A DNA stretch of 50,013 nucleotides from an uncultured bacterium (GCA_949283655.1 CASDTH010000013.1:1-50013); one strand, 5' to 3'; positions 41,228-50,013 are shown, counted from the stretch's first letter. Program-made: numbers and translations. Notes: generated from the sequence alone by a model not told the origin.

Positions 41228-43152
41228 CCATTCGGCACAGAATTTTCTCCGCTGGCCTCCAGCTCCTCCTGCATGGCTTCCCACTGCGCATAAAGCAATT
41301 CCTGCCGCTCGTGCAAAGCGGCGAGCCGCTGCGTCAGTTCCAGCACCTTTTCATAGTTGGCCGCAGTCTCCGGCTGCTCCAGCTGGGCGTTCAGGGCGGC
41401 GGATTCCGCATCAATCGCATCAATCTCTCGCTCACAGCGTGAGATGCGGCCTGCGAGCTTCCGCCGCTCGCTCTCCCGCTCCTTGCGCAGCTTATAATCA
41501 TTCTGCCGGGGCTTTTCGGCGGCCGCCCGCTGAGCGGTGGGCTGCTGCTCCAGCGCCTGCACGTAATCATCATATCCGCCGAGATATTCCTTCACGCCGT
41601 CGTGCGTCAGGTGCAGCACCCGGTTGGCCAGCTTATTGATAAAATAGCGGTCGTGCGAAACGGCCAGCAGCGTCCCCTCATAATCCGCAAGCGCATCCTC
41701 CAGCGCCTCACGTGAGGAGATATCCAGGTGGTTGGTCGGCTCATCAAGCAGCAGCAGGTTCGCGCCGGAGAGCATCAGCTTGAGCAGCGCCGTGCGCGCC
41801 TTCTCGCCGCCGCTGAGCTCCCGCACCAGCTTGTATACATCCTCCCCCTGAAAGAGGAAGGCCGCCAGCGCCGAACGCACCTGCGTCTGCGTCATAGCGG
41901 GGTAGGTATCCCAAACCTCGTCCAGCACGGTTTTTTCCGGATGCAGCCCGGCCAGGCCCTGATCGAAATACCCCACCTGCACATTTGTCCCAAAGGTAAA
42001 GCGGCCGCAATCCGCCGGGGTTTTGCCTAGCAGAACGCGCAGCAGCGTGGTCTTCCCGCAGCCATTCGGCCCGAGGAGAAACGCCCGGTCGCCTCGCCGG
42101 ATATGCAGCTCCACACCGGCAAACAGACGCTTGCCCGCAAAGGATTTGGCAAGCCCGGAAGCAAGCACCACATCGTTGCCGCTGACCATGCGCGGCTGGA
42201 AGGAGAGCCGCACGCTTGCAAGCTCTGCCTCCGGGATTTCCAGCCCGGCCTTCATGCGCTCAAGCATTTTCTCCTTGCTTTCCGCAGTGCGGATATTTTT
42301 CTCCCGGTTCCATTGCCGCTGCTGGGCGATGATCCCCTCGATGCGCTTGATCTCCCGCAGGGAGTGCTCATAGTGCTTTTGCTGCACCTCCCGCTCCTGC
42401 CGCTTAAATTGCTGGTAGGCGGTGTAGCCGCCTTTAAATTGCTTTAAACGCCCGTGCTCCAGCTCCATGGTGCGGTTGGTTACGCGGTCAAGAAAATAGC
42501 GGTCGTGCGAAATAATCAGCGCCGCGCCCGTGAAGTCGCGCAAAAATCCCTCTAACCACTCTACGCTCTCAATATCCAAGTGGTTGGTCGGCTCGTCGAG
42601 CAGCAGCAGGTTCGCCCCGGAGAGCAGCAGCTTGCCAAGGCTCAGCTTGGATTTCTGCCCGCCGCTCAGGCTGCCACAGGGGCGGCCGAATTCATTCTCT
42701 GGGAAGCCGAGGCCTATCAGCGCCGCACGGGTGCGGCTGCGGTAGGTAAGCCCACCCATGCGCTCAAACTGCTCGTTGAGGGCCTGCTGGCGGTCAATGA
42801 GCGCATTCAGATCTCCCTCGCCCGCCTCCAGCCGCCGCGTGGTTTCGCCCAGCTCACGCTCCACCTGCATCACATCCGCGAACACGGTGAGCATCTCGTC
42901 GTAAAGGCTGCGATCATCGTCCGCGCAGGCGTGCTGCTCCAGGTAGCCCACGCGCGCCTGCCGGGAGAGAAACAGCTCCCCTGCCGAGGGCTCCATCTCC
43001 CCGGTGATCAAGCGAAACAGCGTGGTTTTTCCCGCGCCGTTGACGCCGATGAGTCCAACACGCTCCTGCTCGCCAATCTCAAAGGAGACACCGTCAAACA
43101 GCGTTTTTTCTCCGAAGCTGACATTTAAATTGTAAGCATGTAAATATGCCAT
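41224..43152 (-). CDS. ABC-F family ATPase
   Basis: 642 residues from ATG 43152; ATG 43164 or 43170 are possible alternatives, as the transcript starts near 43182. Two ATPase domains without membrane parts: Walker A GVNGAGKTT and GPNGCGKTT, signatures LSGGQKSKL and LSGGEKARTA, and two LLLLDEPTNHLD Walker B blocks. The linker between them is the P-site tRNA interaction motif region (ERMKAGLEIPEAE). A C-terminal coiled coil (about residues 535-625) resembles Uup. ABC-F proteins act on the ribosome to relieve stalling or protect against antibiotics; which applies cannot be told here. Confidence 0.92.
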   Translation of the reverse strand: MAYLHAYNLNVSFGEKTLFDGVSFEIGEQERVGLIGVNGAGKTTLFRLITGEMEPSAGELFLSRQARVGYLEQHACADDDRSLYDEMLTVFADVMQVERELGETTRRLEAGEGDLNALIDRQQALNEQFERMGGLTYRSRTRAALIGLGFPENEFGRPCGSLSGGQKSKLSLGKLLLSGANLLLLDEPTNHLDIESVEWLEGFLRDFTGAALIISHDRYFLDRVTNRTMELEHGRLKQFKGGYTAYQQFKRQEREVQQKHYEHSLREIKRIEGIIAQQRQWNREKNIRTAESKEKMLERMKAGLEIPEAELASVRLSFQPRMVSGNDVVLASGLAKSFAGKRLFAGVELHIRRGDRAFLLGPNGCGKTTLLRVLLGKTPADCGRFTFGTNVQVGYFDQGLAGLHPEKTVLDEVWDTYPAMTQTQVRSALAAFLFQGEDVYKLVRELSGGEKARTALLKLMLSGANLLLLDEPTNHLDISSREALEDALADYEGTLLAVSHDRYFINKLANRVLHLTHDGVKEYLGGYDDYVQALEQQPTAQRAAAEKPRQNDYKLRKERESERRKLAGRISRCEREIDAIDAESAALNAQLEQPETAANYEKVLELTQRLAALHERQELLYAQWEAMQEELEASGENSVPNG

Positions 43153-43188
43153 TGCTAATAACACCATTTCCATTCCAGACTGTCTGTT

Positions 43189-43217
43189 ATCATAGCATGT
43201 TTCCGGCTGTGAGGCAA
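43189..43217 (-). promoter_or_regulatory. SigA-type promoter of the ABC-F gene
   Basis: Minus strand TTGCCT (43217-43212), 17 bases, TATGAT (43194-43189). Confidence 0.6.
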
Positions 43218-43275
43218 GCTCAGGCATCAGACGTGGACTTACGGGCTTGCCGGAGGCTTGTGGTTTCGTCAGGCC

Positions 43276-43334
43276 GGAACGGTCAAGACCGTTCCCCACA
43301 TCCCCCTCCGGTAGGGTCGGGTCTTGACCCAACC
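43276..43334 (+). repeat. paired hairpin repeat upstream of copy C
   Basis: GGAACGGTC/GACCGTTCC (43276-43295, loop AA) followed by GGTCGGGTC/GACCCAACC (43315-43334, loop TT). The same pair occurs at 49732-49790. The second hairpin carries one changed base here. Confidence 0.65.
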
Positions 43335-43382
43335 GGTGTGAATTCACCCTGCAAGTCGTTCAGGGCCTCAAACGTAACGATA

Positions 43383-43554
43383 GGCCCAGGCGGCAGCTGC
43401 TGCCACCCACTGCGTGCACGTGAGGGGACTTTTGGGCCCGAAGGGCAAAAAGCGAACCTTCCCGCCTGTTTGAAGCCGCGTGAGCGGCTGAGTTCGGGAA
43501 GCGTTCGCCGAACGCGCTGTGGTGTGGCTGATTTATAAATCGCCGCCGTTGGCC
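43383..43554 (+). repeat. 172-bp structured repeat, copy C
   Basis: Ends GGCCCAGGCGGC and GCCGCCGTTGGCC can pair. Helices: CTTTT..GCCC/GGGC..AAAAG (43429-43452); CTTCCCG (43458-43464) with CGGGAAG (43495-43501) enclosing AGCCGC-GTGA-GCGGCT (43474-43489). Flanking triplets ATA occur on both sides. Confidence 0.75.
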
Positions 43555-43598
43555 ATACCAAACAGCCCCCTTTGTTTCCTTTTCCGGCCGAACAGAAA

Positions 43599-43643
43599 AG
43601 AAAACGGCCCCTGCGGGCCGCCAAAAGGCGGGCCGCAGGGGCC
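43599..43643 (-). terminator. terminator of the giant secreted-protein gene
   Basis: A 17-base arm at 43606-43622 pairs with 43627-43643 with one mismatch and an AAAA loop. Minus strand continues GTTTTCTTTTC. Confidence 0.75.
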
Positions 43644-43680
43644 AGTTGTGCGATGACAGGGCAGCGCTTGCGGGCAAGCG

Positions 43681-46600
43681 TTATTTCTGCCAATCGTAGT
43701 TATAGAAGCGGACCTTCACCGGGTTCGAGGTAACCGTGTTGCCGTAGATATCCTCCACCGTCACCTGAATCCAGCAGGAATGCGCGCCAATCACGCTGTT
43801 CTTCGCGCGGATGACCGCAGTCTTGCCGTCCTCTGCGGCCTCGATATCCGCCTCTGGATCGTCCACAGACCAGTTGGCATACTGCCAGGTGATGCTCTTG
43901 ACCGTCGCGCCGTCGTTAATGGCGACGCCGAGGGTGACAGGCGTGCTGTTCCAGCGCTTCGTCCAGGAAACCTTCTGGTACACAACCTCGCCAACAGCCG
44001 CACCGTTTTGCGTGATCGCTACGCTGGAAACCGCTGTGCCAAGGTCAAGCGCACGGAACGCTGCAAGCAGCGCTTCATATGCAGCATTCACATCTACCTG
44101 ATCAGCGAGCTCAAACGCGGCAAGCCGCTCGGCCTCTGCCAGCTCATCGCTGAGCGCGGCCTGCTGCTCTGCGGTCAGCGCCGTGCCTTTCACAAGGGCA
44201 ATCGCCTCGTTGAGGGCCGTCTTGTCCGCACGCACACGTACCACGCAGCTGACGGTAAAGCCGCCATCCTCTGTGGTAGCAGTGATCTCGGCATCGCCAG
44301 GGCCAACTGCCGTGACAACACCGTTCACCACGGTTGCCACACGTTCATTGGAGGAGCTCCAGGCAGCATTCTTATTCTTCACCGTGAGCGGCTTGAAGCT
44401 GAGGTTCAGCGTAAGCTGCTGACCCTGCAGCATCTCAGCAGAGGTACGGTCGATGGAAACATCCGTCACCTTGCCCTGGAAGAACGCCGCCAGGCGCTCA
44501 AAGAAGTCGATCAGGCCGCTCGTGCCGATACCGTCGCCCGTGATGAAACCGAAGGACAGGAAATCAAGCACACTGTCAGCCCACTCGGCCAGATTGATAA
44601 GATCCTCATTGCCGCTGTTGTAAAGCGTCTCAAAGACCTCGCTCCAGCGCTCGTTGAAATCCTTAATCTCCGTGATGGCGTCGCCGCCAGTCTCATGCGT
44701 GGTCTGGAAGATCACATACCCGGCGTGCAGAATCTTGTCAACGCCGTTATCCTCCTTATACATCTCGCTAAACGTATTGAGGATTTTCAGCAGGGTATCT
44801 GCCGTTTCCTGATCAAGGCCAGCCTGATTCGCAATCAGATCCGTGATGACCTTCTGGTTCTCCTCATAGAAGATCAGGTCAACAACGTTGCGCATCAGCA
44901 CCGTGACAAAGTCTGCCTTATCCGTGTTCATGAGCATATAGGTAGGCTCAAGGCCGGATTTGGAATCATACTCCGTGACCGTGCCGACCATGAGCTTGCT
45001 CAGATCCGTCAGGAACGGGATCTTGAGGTTCACCTTCTGACCGCCAATCTCGAGATTCGCAAGCAGGTCAACGAGGATCTGCTGCAGGTTGAGGTTCAGG
45101 TCAAAGCTGATGTTGTAGATCGGGCGAACTGTATCAAGCATCACGAAAGCCGCCTGCGCCGTGTTCTCCACAGCAGTCTGAAGGCCGCCGCAGTCGATGA
45201 AATACAGCAGGTTCGGCAGGATGTCCATAAGCGTGTCGATCGGGCTCTGATAGATCCGGTCGACCAGCTTGAGGATCGGGTCGAGGATGTCGTTGAGCGC
45301 GCGGCTCGGATCCTGATTCACCCGTGCGACGTACTCGTCATACGACTGGATGTAGGCCGGGTTGCAGCCCAGATTCTCCAGCAGCGGGACGATACCGTTC
45401 TGATATCCGTAGTAGCCGTTGGCCTTAACGGTATCGAGCACGGAAATGTCCTCACCCGTCAGCAGGAAGGAGAGCAACGGCGTCAGCGGCGCAAGCGCCT
45501 GAGACAGGCCGGCCGCGAACGTGACGCTGTCACCCGGGACAACGCCCCAGCTGGTGGACTCCGTCACATTGTTCCAGCTGCTCAGATCCACATCCACAAG
45601 GTCAAGAATCGGGGCGAGATCGATGCCGATGCCGCCCAGCGCATCACGAATGGTGATCACGAGCGTGTTGATCATCTCGTTGGTGTAAAACTCATCCGCG
45701 ATGTAGCTGCGGATCATGTCGCCGAGCGTAGGCATGTCGGCGCCGCCGAGGATGGTCATCATGTTGTTGACAAACTCGTCGAGATTGTCCGCAATATATT
45801 GTGCCTGATCCTTTGTCCAATCCTCACTGTAGGTAACGGTGTTGATGGGCGACGGGGTGATCGGGTTGCCATCCTCATCGAGGATCGGGTTGCCCTCCTC
45901 ATCCACAAGGACCGGTACATTCTTGTAAGTATACTCCTTGGAGGCGTACGAATCATACGGCACGAACAGCTCCGTCAGCGCGCAAATCACGCCATCCGGA
46001 TTGCTGCCAAGACCTTTGAGGATGTCCATGACATCCTCACCGAGATTAATCTCGGAGCCAGTCATTGTGCCGATAAGGTCGAACAAGGCATCCATGAAGT
46101 CCTGATCGCCCAGCATCGGCAGAATGTAGCGCAGCACAGCGAGCAGGACTGCGGGCTTATCCGCTGTGTAAAGAATGTTGCCATTTGCGGACTGTTCCAA
46201 CGTGCCAAGGCTGGCAAGATACGCCTGGTCAATCGTGGGCAGAACCAGAGTCGCTTCCGGGGCGACCATGCCGAGAACCTCGGAGATCAGCACGTTGATG
46301 TCGCTGAGTGCGGCGAGGTCAAACGGAAGGCCGAGCGTCGGGGAGGACAGGATACCATACAGGTTGTTGGAACCGAGGGCGTCCGAAATCGTCTTGCCAA
46401 TGTCAAGCGTGTAAGCGTTTTCGACAAGTCCCCATAATGTTGAAATTCTGAGAGAGCCTACAATTGTAACGCCCTCCAGCTTCTCGGCGATCATGTCAAA
46501 CTCCATGGCGTATGCCAGCTTGGGCAGCAGCTCAAGGAGCGTACTCACCGGCGCATCCGCCAGTTTCTCAACAAGGCCGAGCAGCGGGTTCAGAACCGGC

Positions 46601-49212
46601 GGAAGCAGATCCTGTGAATACTGGCCCTGGTTGTACTGGTCAACCGGCGTCAGATTTTCGCAGCCGAGCAACTCCAACAGCGGCAGAACGACATCACCGT
46701 ACAGGTTCATGGCGTCAATCGTCACATGCGCCTCAGTACCGCTAATGGGTTCAATAGAATTCTGGAACGGCTTGTTCGTCAGGGCAGCCTCCAGAATCTC
46801 CTGAAGGCCGCAGAGCGCATAGCTCACCGCTTGGACAAAGCTATCCTGATCGGTAACGTGCCATGTAACAGTTGCGTCATAGTTGTCCCAATTGGTGCCG
46901 GCAGCCTGCATGGCGGCGTCAGCTTCCGGATAGAGGGACTCGTTCAGGTAAGAGGCAACCTCATTCGGATAAATTGCAATACCAATTGCCTGAATAACAT
47001 CAACTAGGCTATCGTATCCGAGCAAATCAAGGACTGTGTAGAGCCAGTCCATATCGCCCAAGAGTTCAGGATCGTTCAGCGTGTCGGCAAGCATCCCATA
47101 GACCGTAGTCACGATCGTGTTGACCATTGCATCGGTGTACAGGTTGTCCGCCACGGCGCCCTTGATCAGCTCGGAGATCGTGCCCTCCAGACCGGAAATA
47201 CCCAAATCGGTCAGCAGCTCGGTCAGCTCCGGATTGCTCATCAGGCTGTCAAGGGACTCAATCACCTGATTCAGCTTCTCGGCAGTGACCTCGTACTCCT
47301 CGCCCTCCACGCGGGCGACGTCGCCCGCCATGATCTCGCGGGTGGGATACTCCACCGGGCCCTCCTGCCAGCTGGACAGACCCTTGCTGTTAACAAACTC
47401 GGTGTACTGGTTCAGCATGGGAGTCAGGCTGTCATACTTGGCCTGATAGTCCTCGGAGAGGGTGATGACATCAAGAATCTGCTTCTCAATGCCGTCAAAG
47501 GCTGCCTTGAACTCCTTGTAGTTCAGAATGGTGATCTGGCCAAACTCCTGATAATTGTTCACAGCCTCATCGATCTGAGCCTCAATCCGAGCGTTCAGAG
47601 TCGTGTCAATGGAGGCGATGTAGGCCTCGATGGAAGCAAACCAGCCTTCACCATAGACGGCGTCAAGCGCCTCCGGCTCATAGGCCTTCACTTCCTCAAA
47701 CTTGGCCCGATCATCCGCGCGCCAGGTAAGCAGCGTGGCCGTATCAATGGTGGTCAAATCGGCCGCCTTGTGTGCTGCAAAATAAGCGCCAAATTCCAAA
47801 GATTCATTCAGCAACTCACGGCGCTGGAGCTCTACCTTTAGATTCTGAATCGCATCCGTCACATAGGCGGTGCCATCCGGGAAAACACGGGCGATTGCCC
47901 CTGGTGTGCAGTCGTTCACAAGCTCCATCTGCGTTTGCAGCTGGGCATAATCCGCCTGCAGCGCAGTGCCATCCTCAACGGTAGTGAGATCTTCCGGCAG
48001 GCTCAGGACGATCTCGTCGATCACAGCTTTATAACCCTCGAGATTGTCCACCTCGATCTCCTCGTTGACAGAGGCGATGTAGGCATTGACTGCATCCCAG
48101 GTAAGGCCGGCCTCGGCAAACGCGGCGTTCACCGCATCCTGATTCAGCCCCTGCAGGCTGGTGCGCACACCGACCAGATCGCTCATGAGCGTGAGCAGCA
48201 CATCGTGCTCCATTGCGGCCGGGTCGTTGGCCATCAGCTCTTGAAGCTTCTGCACATCTTCCCTGGCAAACTGAAGATCGCGCGCTGCTTCCACATTGTT
48301 CATGAACGTCTTGATGGCGTCCATATCAAAGAAATGGTCAAGCAGCGTGTAGCCAAGGGCGTTTACCGCAGTATCATACTGCGTTTGGTTATTCGCGGCG
48401 AGCGTTGCAAGCTCATCCGCGCTCATGGCATCCAAATCAGAAGCCAGCTTCTCAGCTGAAAAATACTCCCCAAACCCTTTCAGCAAGGCAGGCGTCTGCG
48501 TATCCGGCGCAGAAGTCGTCATGCTCCAGGAATTCAGGTAGTTCCAAGCCCAGGAATCTCCCATTCCGAGCCAATTGGTATCCTTCTCTGTTTGGCTCAG
48601 ATGATTCCACTTGTATTCGATCACCGTATCGATCGAGCTGGGGAGCGTTGCCACGTCCGTCCCTGCGGGATAGGTGCGCATCAAATACTCTGCCACAGGC
48701 CGTGTGATCCGAATACCATAATCCCTTGTGCCAGGATTGGTAGCCTCACCGATTCCAAAAGTTACGCTTGCATGATCATAATTGTTATGCACCATATCGC
48801 CGACGAACTTCTGCACGGTTGGCCGGGCAGCTGCGATCTCTTCGGCACTCATTAGGCCTCTGTTTTGCAGCCCCTCAAGCACCTGAGCCGCCACCCCTGC
48901 GGCAGTGTGGTTGGCATTTTCTGCCTTTGGGTTCCCGGGATTGCCCTTCTGGCCCGGTGCGATATCTTCTGTTGCCACCTTATAAAAAGCAGCAGCAGCA
49001 GCTTCCACCGCACCGGTCGTATCCACAACCGTTGCCATGTAGCCCTCGGTGCCGTAAGCGGAAGACGCTGGCAAATCCGGGTTTTTCAGCGCGTCAGCAA
49101 GGGCCTGCCAATCGCTATCCGTAGCCGCCAGCGCTGTGAGCCCTACGCTCACGCTGGTGAGGACCATCAAGACGGCCAGCACCACGCTGAGCGCTTTTTT
49201 GGTAACTTTCAT
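43681..49212 (-). CDS. giant secreted surface protein with internal duplication and Ig-like domain
   Basis: 1843 residues from ATG 49212 (AGAGG upstream). Signal peptide: KVTKKALSVVLAVLMVLTSV, cleavage near ALA at 27-29. Residues about 30-640 are helical with few repeats. About 670-910 and 1150-1345 resemble each other: LIKGAVADNLYTDAMVNTIV against MIRSYIADEFYTNEMINTLV, then VLPLLELLGCENLTP against IVPLLENLGCNPAYI, and DAPVSTLLELLPKLAY against QSPIDTLMDILPNLLY. A bacterial Ig-like domain (BIG2; SSNERVATVVNGVVTAVGPG) lies near 1577-1660, then a FIVAR-like helical segment, and a final beta domain of about 120 residues. There is no LPxTG, SLH or membrane anchor, so it is released or held by non-covalent binding. 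Function unknown. Confidence 0.85.
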   Translation of the reverse strand: MKVTKKALSVVLAVLMVLTSVSVGLTALAATDSDWQALADALKNPDLPASSAYGTEGYMATVVDTTGAVEAAAAAFYKVATEDIAPGQKGNPGNPKAENANHTAAGVAAQVLEGLQNRGLMSAEEIAAARPTVQKFVGDMVHNNYDHASVTFGIGEATNPGTRDYGIRITRPVAEYLMRTYPAGTDVATLPSSIDTVIEYKWNHLSQTEKDTNWLGMGDSWAWNYLNSWSMTTSAPDTQTPALLKGFGEYFSAEKLASDLDAMSADELATLAANNQTQYDTAVNALGYTLLDHFFDMDAIKTFMNNVEAARDLQFAREDVQKLQELMANDPAAMEHDVLLTLMSDLVGVRTSLQGLNQDAVNAAFAEAGLTWDAVNAYIASVNEEIEVDNLEGYKAVIDEIVLSLPEDLTTVEDGTALQADYAQLQTQMELVNDCTPGAIARVFPDGTAYVTDAIQNLKVELQRRELLNESLEFGAYFAAHKAADLTTIDTATLLTWRADDRAKFEEVKAYEPEALDAVYGEGWFASIEAYIASIDTTLNARIEAQIDEAVNNYQEFGQITILNYKEFKAAFDGIEKQILDVITLSEDYQAKYDSLTPMLNQYTEFVNSKGLSSWQEGPVEYPTREIMAGDVARVEGEEYEVTAEKLNQVIESLDSLMSNPELTELLTDLGISGLEGTISELIKGAVADNLYTDAMVNTIVTTVYGMLADTLNDPELLGDMDWLYTVLDLLGYDSLVDVIQAIGIAIYPNEVASYLNESLYPEADAAMQAAGTNWDNYDATVTWHVTDQDSFVQAVSYALCGLQEILEAALTNKPFQNSIEPISGTEAHVTIDAMNLYGDVVLPLLELLGCENLTPVDQYNQGQYSQDLLPPVLNPLLGLVEKLADAPVSTLLELLPKLAYAMEFDMIAEKLEGVTIVGSLRISTLWGLVENAYTLDIGKTISDALGSNNLYGILSSPTLGLPFDLAALSDINVLISEVLGMVAPEATLVLPTIDQAYLASLGTLEQSANGNILYTADKPAVLLAVLRYILPMLGDQDFMDALFDLIGTMTGSEINLGEDVMDILKGLGSNPDGVICALTELFVPYDSYASKEYTYKNVPVLVDEEGNPILDEDGNPITPSPINTVTYSEDWTKDQAQYIADNLDEFVNNMMTILGGADMPTLGDMIRSYIADEFYTNEMINTLVITIRDALGGIGIDLAPILDLVDVDLSSWNNVTESTSWGVVPGDSVTFAAGLSQALAPLTPLLSFLLTGEDISVLDTVKANGYYGYQNGIVPLLENLGCNPAYIQSYDEYVARVNQDPSRALNDILDPILKLVDRIYQSPIDTLMDILPNLLYFIDCGGLQTAVENTAQAAFVMLDTVRPIYNISFDLNLNLQQILVDLLANLEIGGQKVNLKIPFLTDLSKLMVGTVTEYDSKSGLEPTYMLMNTDKADFVTVLMRNVVDLIFYEENQKVITDLIANQAGLDQETADTLLKILNTFSEMYKEDNGVDKILHAGYVIFQTTHETGGDAITEIKDFNERWSEVFETLYNSGNEDLINLAEWADSVLDFLSFGFITGDGIGTSGLIDFFERLAAFFQGKVTDVSIDRTSAEMLQGQQLTLNLSFKPLTVKNKNAAWSSSNERVATVVNGVVTAVGPGDAEITATTEDGGFTVSCVVRVRADKTALNEAIALVKGTALTAEQQAALSDELAEAERLAAFELADQVDVNAAYEALLAAFRALDLGTAVSSVAITQNGAAVGEVVYQKVSWTKRWNSTPVTLGVAINDGATVKSITWQYANWSVDDPEADIEAAEDGKTAVIRAKNSVIGAHSCWIQVTVEDIYGNTVTSNPVKVRFYNYDWQK

Positions 49213-49286
49213 GCATTTACCTCTTTTCTTTTCACAATTCCTGTGCATCACCTTCCCAATCTGACCAGCCCCTTGCACAGGTGAAT

Positions 49287-49300
49287 CGCAAACGTTTGCG
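49287..49300. promoter_or_regulatory. 14-bp palindrome resembling a LacI-family operator
   Basis: CGCAAACGTTTGCG, perfect inverted repeat 75 bases upstream of the giant gene start, in its leader or promoter region. LacI-family operators often have this size and central CG. Confidence 0.4.
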
Positions 49301-49352
49301 TGAAGCCGGTCTATTTTTTGCTCATTTTGGAAGGAACGCCACCTCCTTTGTG

Positions 49353-49397
49353 AAAGCCTAATCCTGTAAGCGATCGGGCTGCTTACAGAAGGCTTTT
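49353..49397 (-). promoter_or_regulatory. leader hairpin upstream of the giant gene
   Basis: On the minus strand AAAGCC...CTGTAAGC, a nine-base loop, then GCTTACAG...GGCTTT form an interrupted stem, followed by CACAAAGGAGGTGG, a perfect ribosome-site-like sequence without a suitably spaced start. Could be a regulatory leader structure, or a plus-strand terminator, since its plus-strand end reads GGCTTTTTC. Confidence 0.35.
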
Positions 49398-49731
49398 TCT
49401 ATGTTCATCATATAATAAAAAGCGCATAAAATAATTCTTGCTTTTAATAAAATTGCCGGTTTGAAGATTAAATTTATATAAATCGCCACAGCTCCCTTAA
49501 TTTATATATAGGGTTTTGTATAATATTCACAGATTTATTTTCTCGCCAAACGTACAAAATTTGACGGTTAATAAACATTCTTTGTGAATTTGACGATTAA
49601 AATTTTTCGAATATCTGTTGAATCCGGTTTTATTTGTTCGATTTAACAATATCGCACAGAGTCTCTGCGGCCTGAGCATGAAAACAGAAGTATCCATGAA
49701 ACAGATTCGGTCAATAGAGGGCCAAGGCCTC

Positions 49732-49790
49732 GGAACGGTCAAGACCGTTCCCTACGAAAGTTGATTGTAGGGTCGGGTCTTGACCCGACC
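49732..49790 (+). repeat. paired hairpin repeat upstream of copy D
   Basis: GGAACGGTC/GACCGTTCC (49732-49751) and GGTCGGGTC/GACCCGACC (49771-49790), both perfect nine-base stems with two-base loops. Same order and near-same spacing as at 43276-43334. Confidence 0.7.
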
Positions 49791-49836
49791 GCCCGACGGG
49801 GCCTTCAGTCTGGTGTAGGGGCAGAGCCTTTCAATA

Positions 49837-50008
49837 GGCCCAGCGGCGGCAGACTCCACAAACTTCCGGCGGGCTCGTGAGGGGACTTGCCTGCTTGCAG
49901 GCAAGCAAACGCCCAAAATGTTTGAGGCCACGTGAGTGGCCGAGTTTTTTGGGTGGCTTGCCGAACACATCAAAGAGTTTCTAAAACATAACAGTGCCGC
50001 CGCTGGCC
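49837..50008 (+). repeat. 172-bp structured repeat, copy D
   Basis: Ends GGCCCAGCGGCGGCA and TGCCGCCGCTGGCC pair. Helices: CTTGCCTGC/GCAGGCAAG (49886-49894 with 49897-49905); CCCAAAA (49912-49918) with TTTTGGG (49947-49953) enclosing GGCCAC-GTGA-GTGGCC (49926-49941). Close relative of copy A. Confidence 0.75.
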
Positions 50009-50013
50009 GTTCG

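Larger units (their letters stand above)
43153..43680. other. 528-base non-coding region
   Basis: Holds the ABC-F promoter, the paired hairpins, repeat copy C and the terminator of the giant gene. No gene is supported. Confidence 0.55.
49213..50013. other. 801-base non-coding region
   Basis: Contains the palindrome and leader hairpin above, an AT-rich stretch (49400-49640) with two direct repeats TTTGACGGTTAA (49560) and TTTGACGATTAA (49589), the paired hairpins at 49732-49790 and repeat copy D. No clear promoter for the giant gene was found. Confidence 0.5.

Noticed and set aside
43780..46437. 885-codon open frame on the plus strand
   Set aside because: It lies antisense inside the giant secreted-protein gene, has no ribosome site or recognisable domain, and reflects GC-biased third positions of the real gene.
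49732..49790. Two similar palindromes as a CRISPR array
   Set aside because: Only two units of differing sequence, no spacer pattern and no cas genes nearby.

Overview
The window looks like chromosome of a moderately high-GC Gram-positive anaerobe of the class Clostridia, most likely Oscillospiraceae/Ruminococcaceae-like. This is inferred from a T-box leader, an FMN riboswitch over an ECF S-component gene, TmcAL, a LytR-CpsA-Psr protein, a two-gene ABC exporter with one degenerate site, many secreted Gram-positive proteins, and near-consensus SigA-type promoters (mostly 17-bp spacers). No rRNA, tRNA, CRISPR array, transposase or phage gene was recognised.

Layout. 1-2229: two adjacent paralogous helix-turn-helix regulators, the first cut by the window edge. 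2326-2488: a promoter, four consecutive hairpins and a terminator, read as an undescribed small RNA. 2549-6222: heterodimeric ABC exporter. 6408-8910: radical SAM pair (TIGR03960/TIGR03936 types). 9266-9751: small membrane protein with a long leader. 9752-10621: non-coding, with two copies of a structured repeat. 10622-12952: two metallophosphoesterases, the first with a stop codon in its N-terminal anchor. 13231-15600: GPH-type transporter with a long charged tail. 16080-17549: a secreted protein and a DUF4367-like membrane protein. 17964-20006: thioredoxin, flavodoxin-like reductase and an aspartate carbamoyltransferase carrying a PyrI-like zinc domain. 20301-21602: LytR-CpsA-Psr protein. 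21936-25751: acetate kinase, TmcAL and thioredoxin reductase.

25872-35202 is a carbohydrate and cell-surface region: beta-mannosidase with an MFS transporter, a phosphodiesterase-like enzyme, a CHAP-domain surface protein, a GtrA-like membrane protein and a GH3 beta-glucosidase. 35495-38140: acyl-CoA synthetase and an XRE-cupin regulator behind a T-box leader with a perfect TTGACA-17-TATAAT promoter. 38394-40103: two anchored or secreted proteins of unknown function, the upstream one visibly AT-rich. 40354-41227: riboflavin ECF S component under an FMN riboswitch. 41224-43152: ABC-F ATPase. 43681-49212: a giant secreted protein with a large internal duplication.

The most unusual signal is a dispersed 172-173-bp element present four times (9954-10126 inverted, 10219-10390, 43383-43554, 49837-50008). 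Copies differ in sequence but keep the same helices through compensatory changes, including a hairpin closed by a GTGA loop. This points to a conserved structured RNA or a foldable mobile element. Second-rank signals are the small RNA at 2361-2488, the T-box over a cupin regulator/acyl-CoA ligase operon, and the PyrB-zinc-domain fusion.
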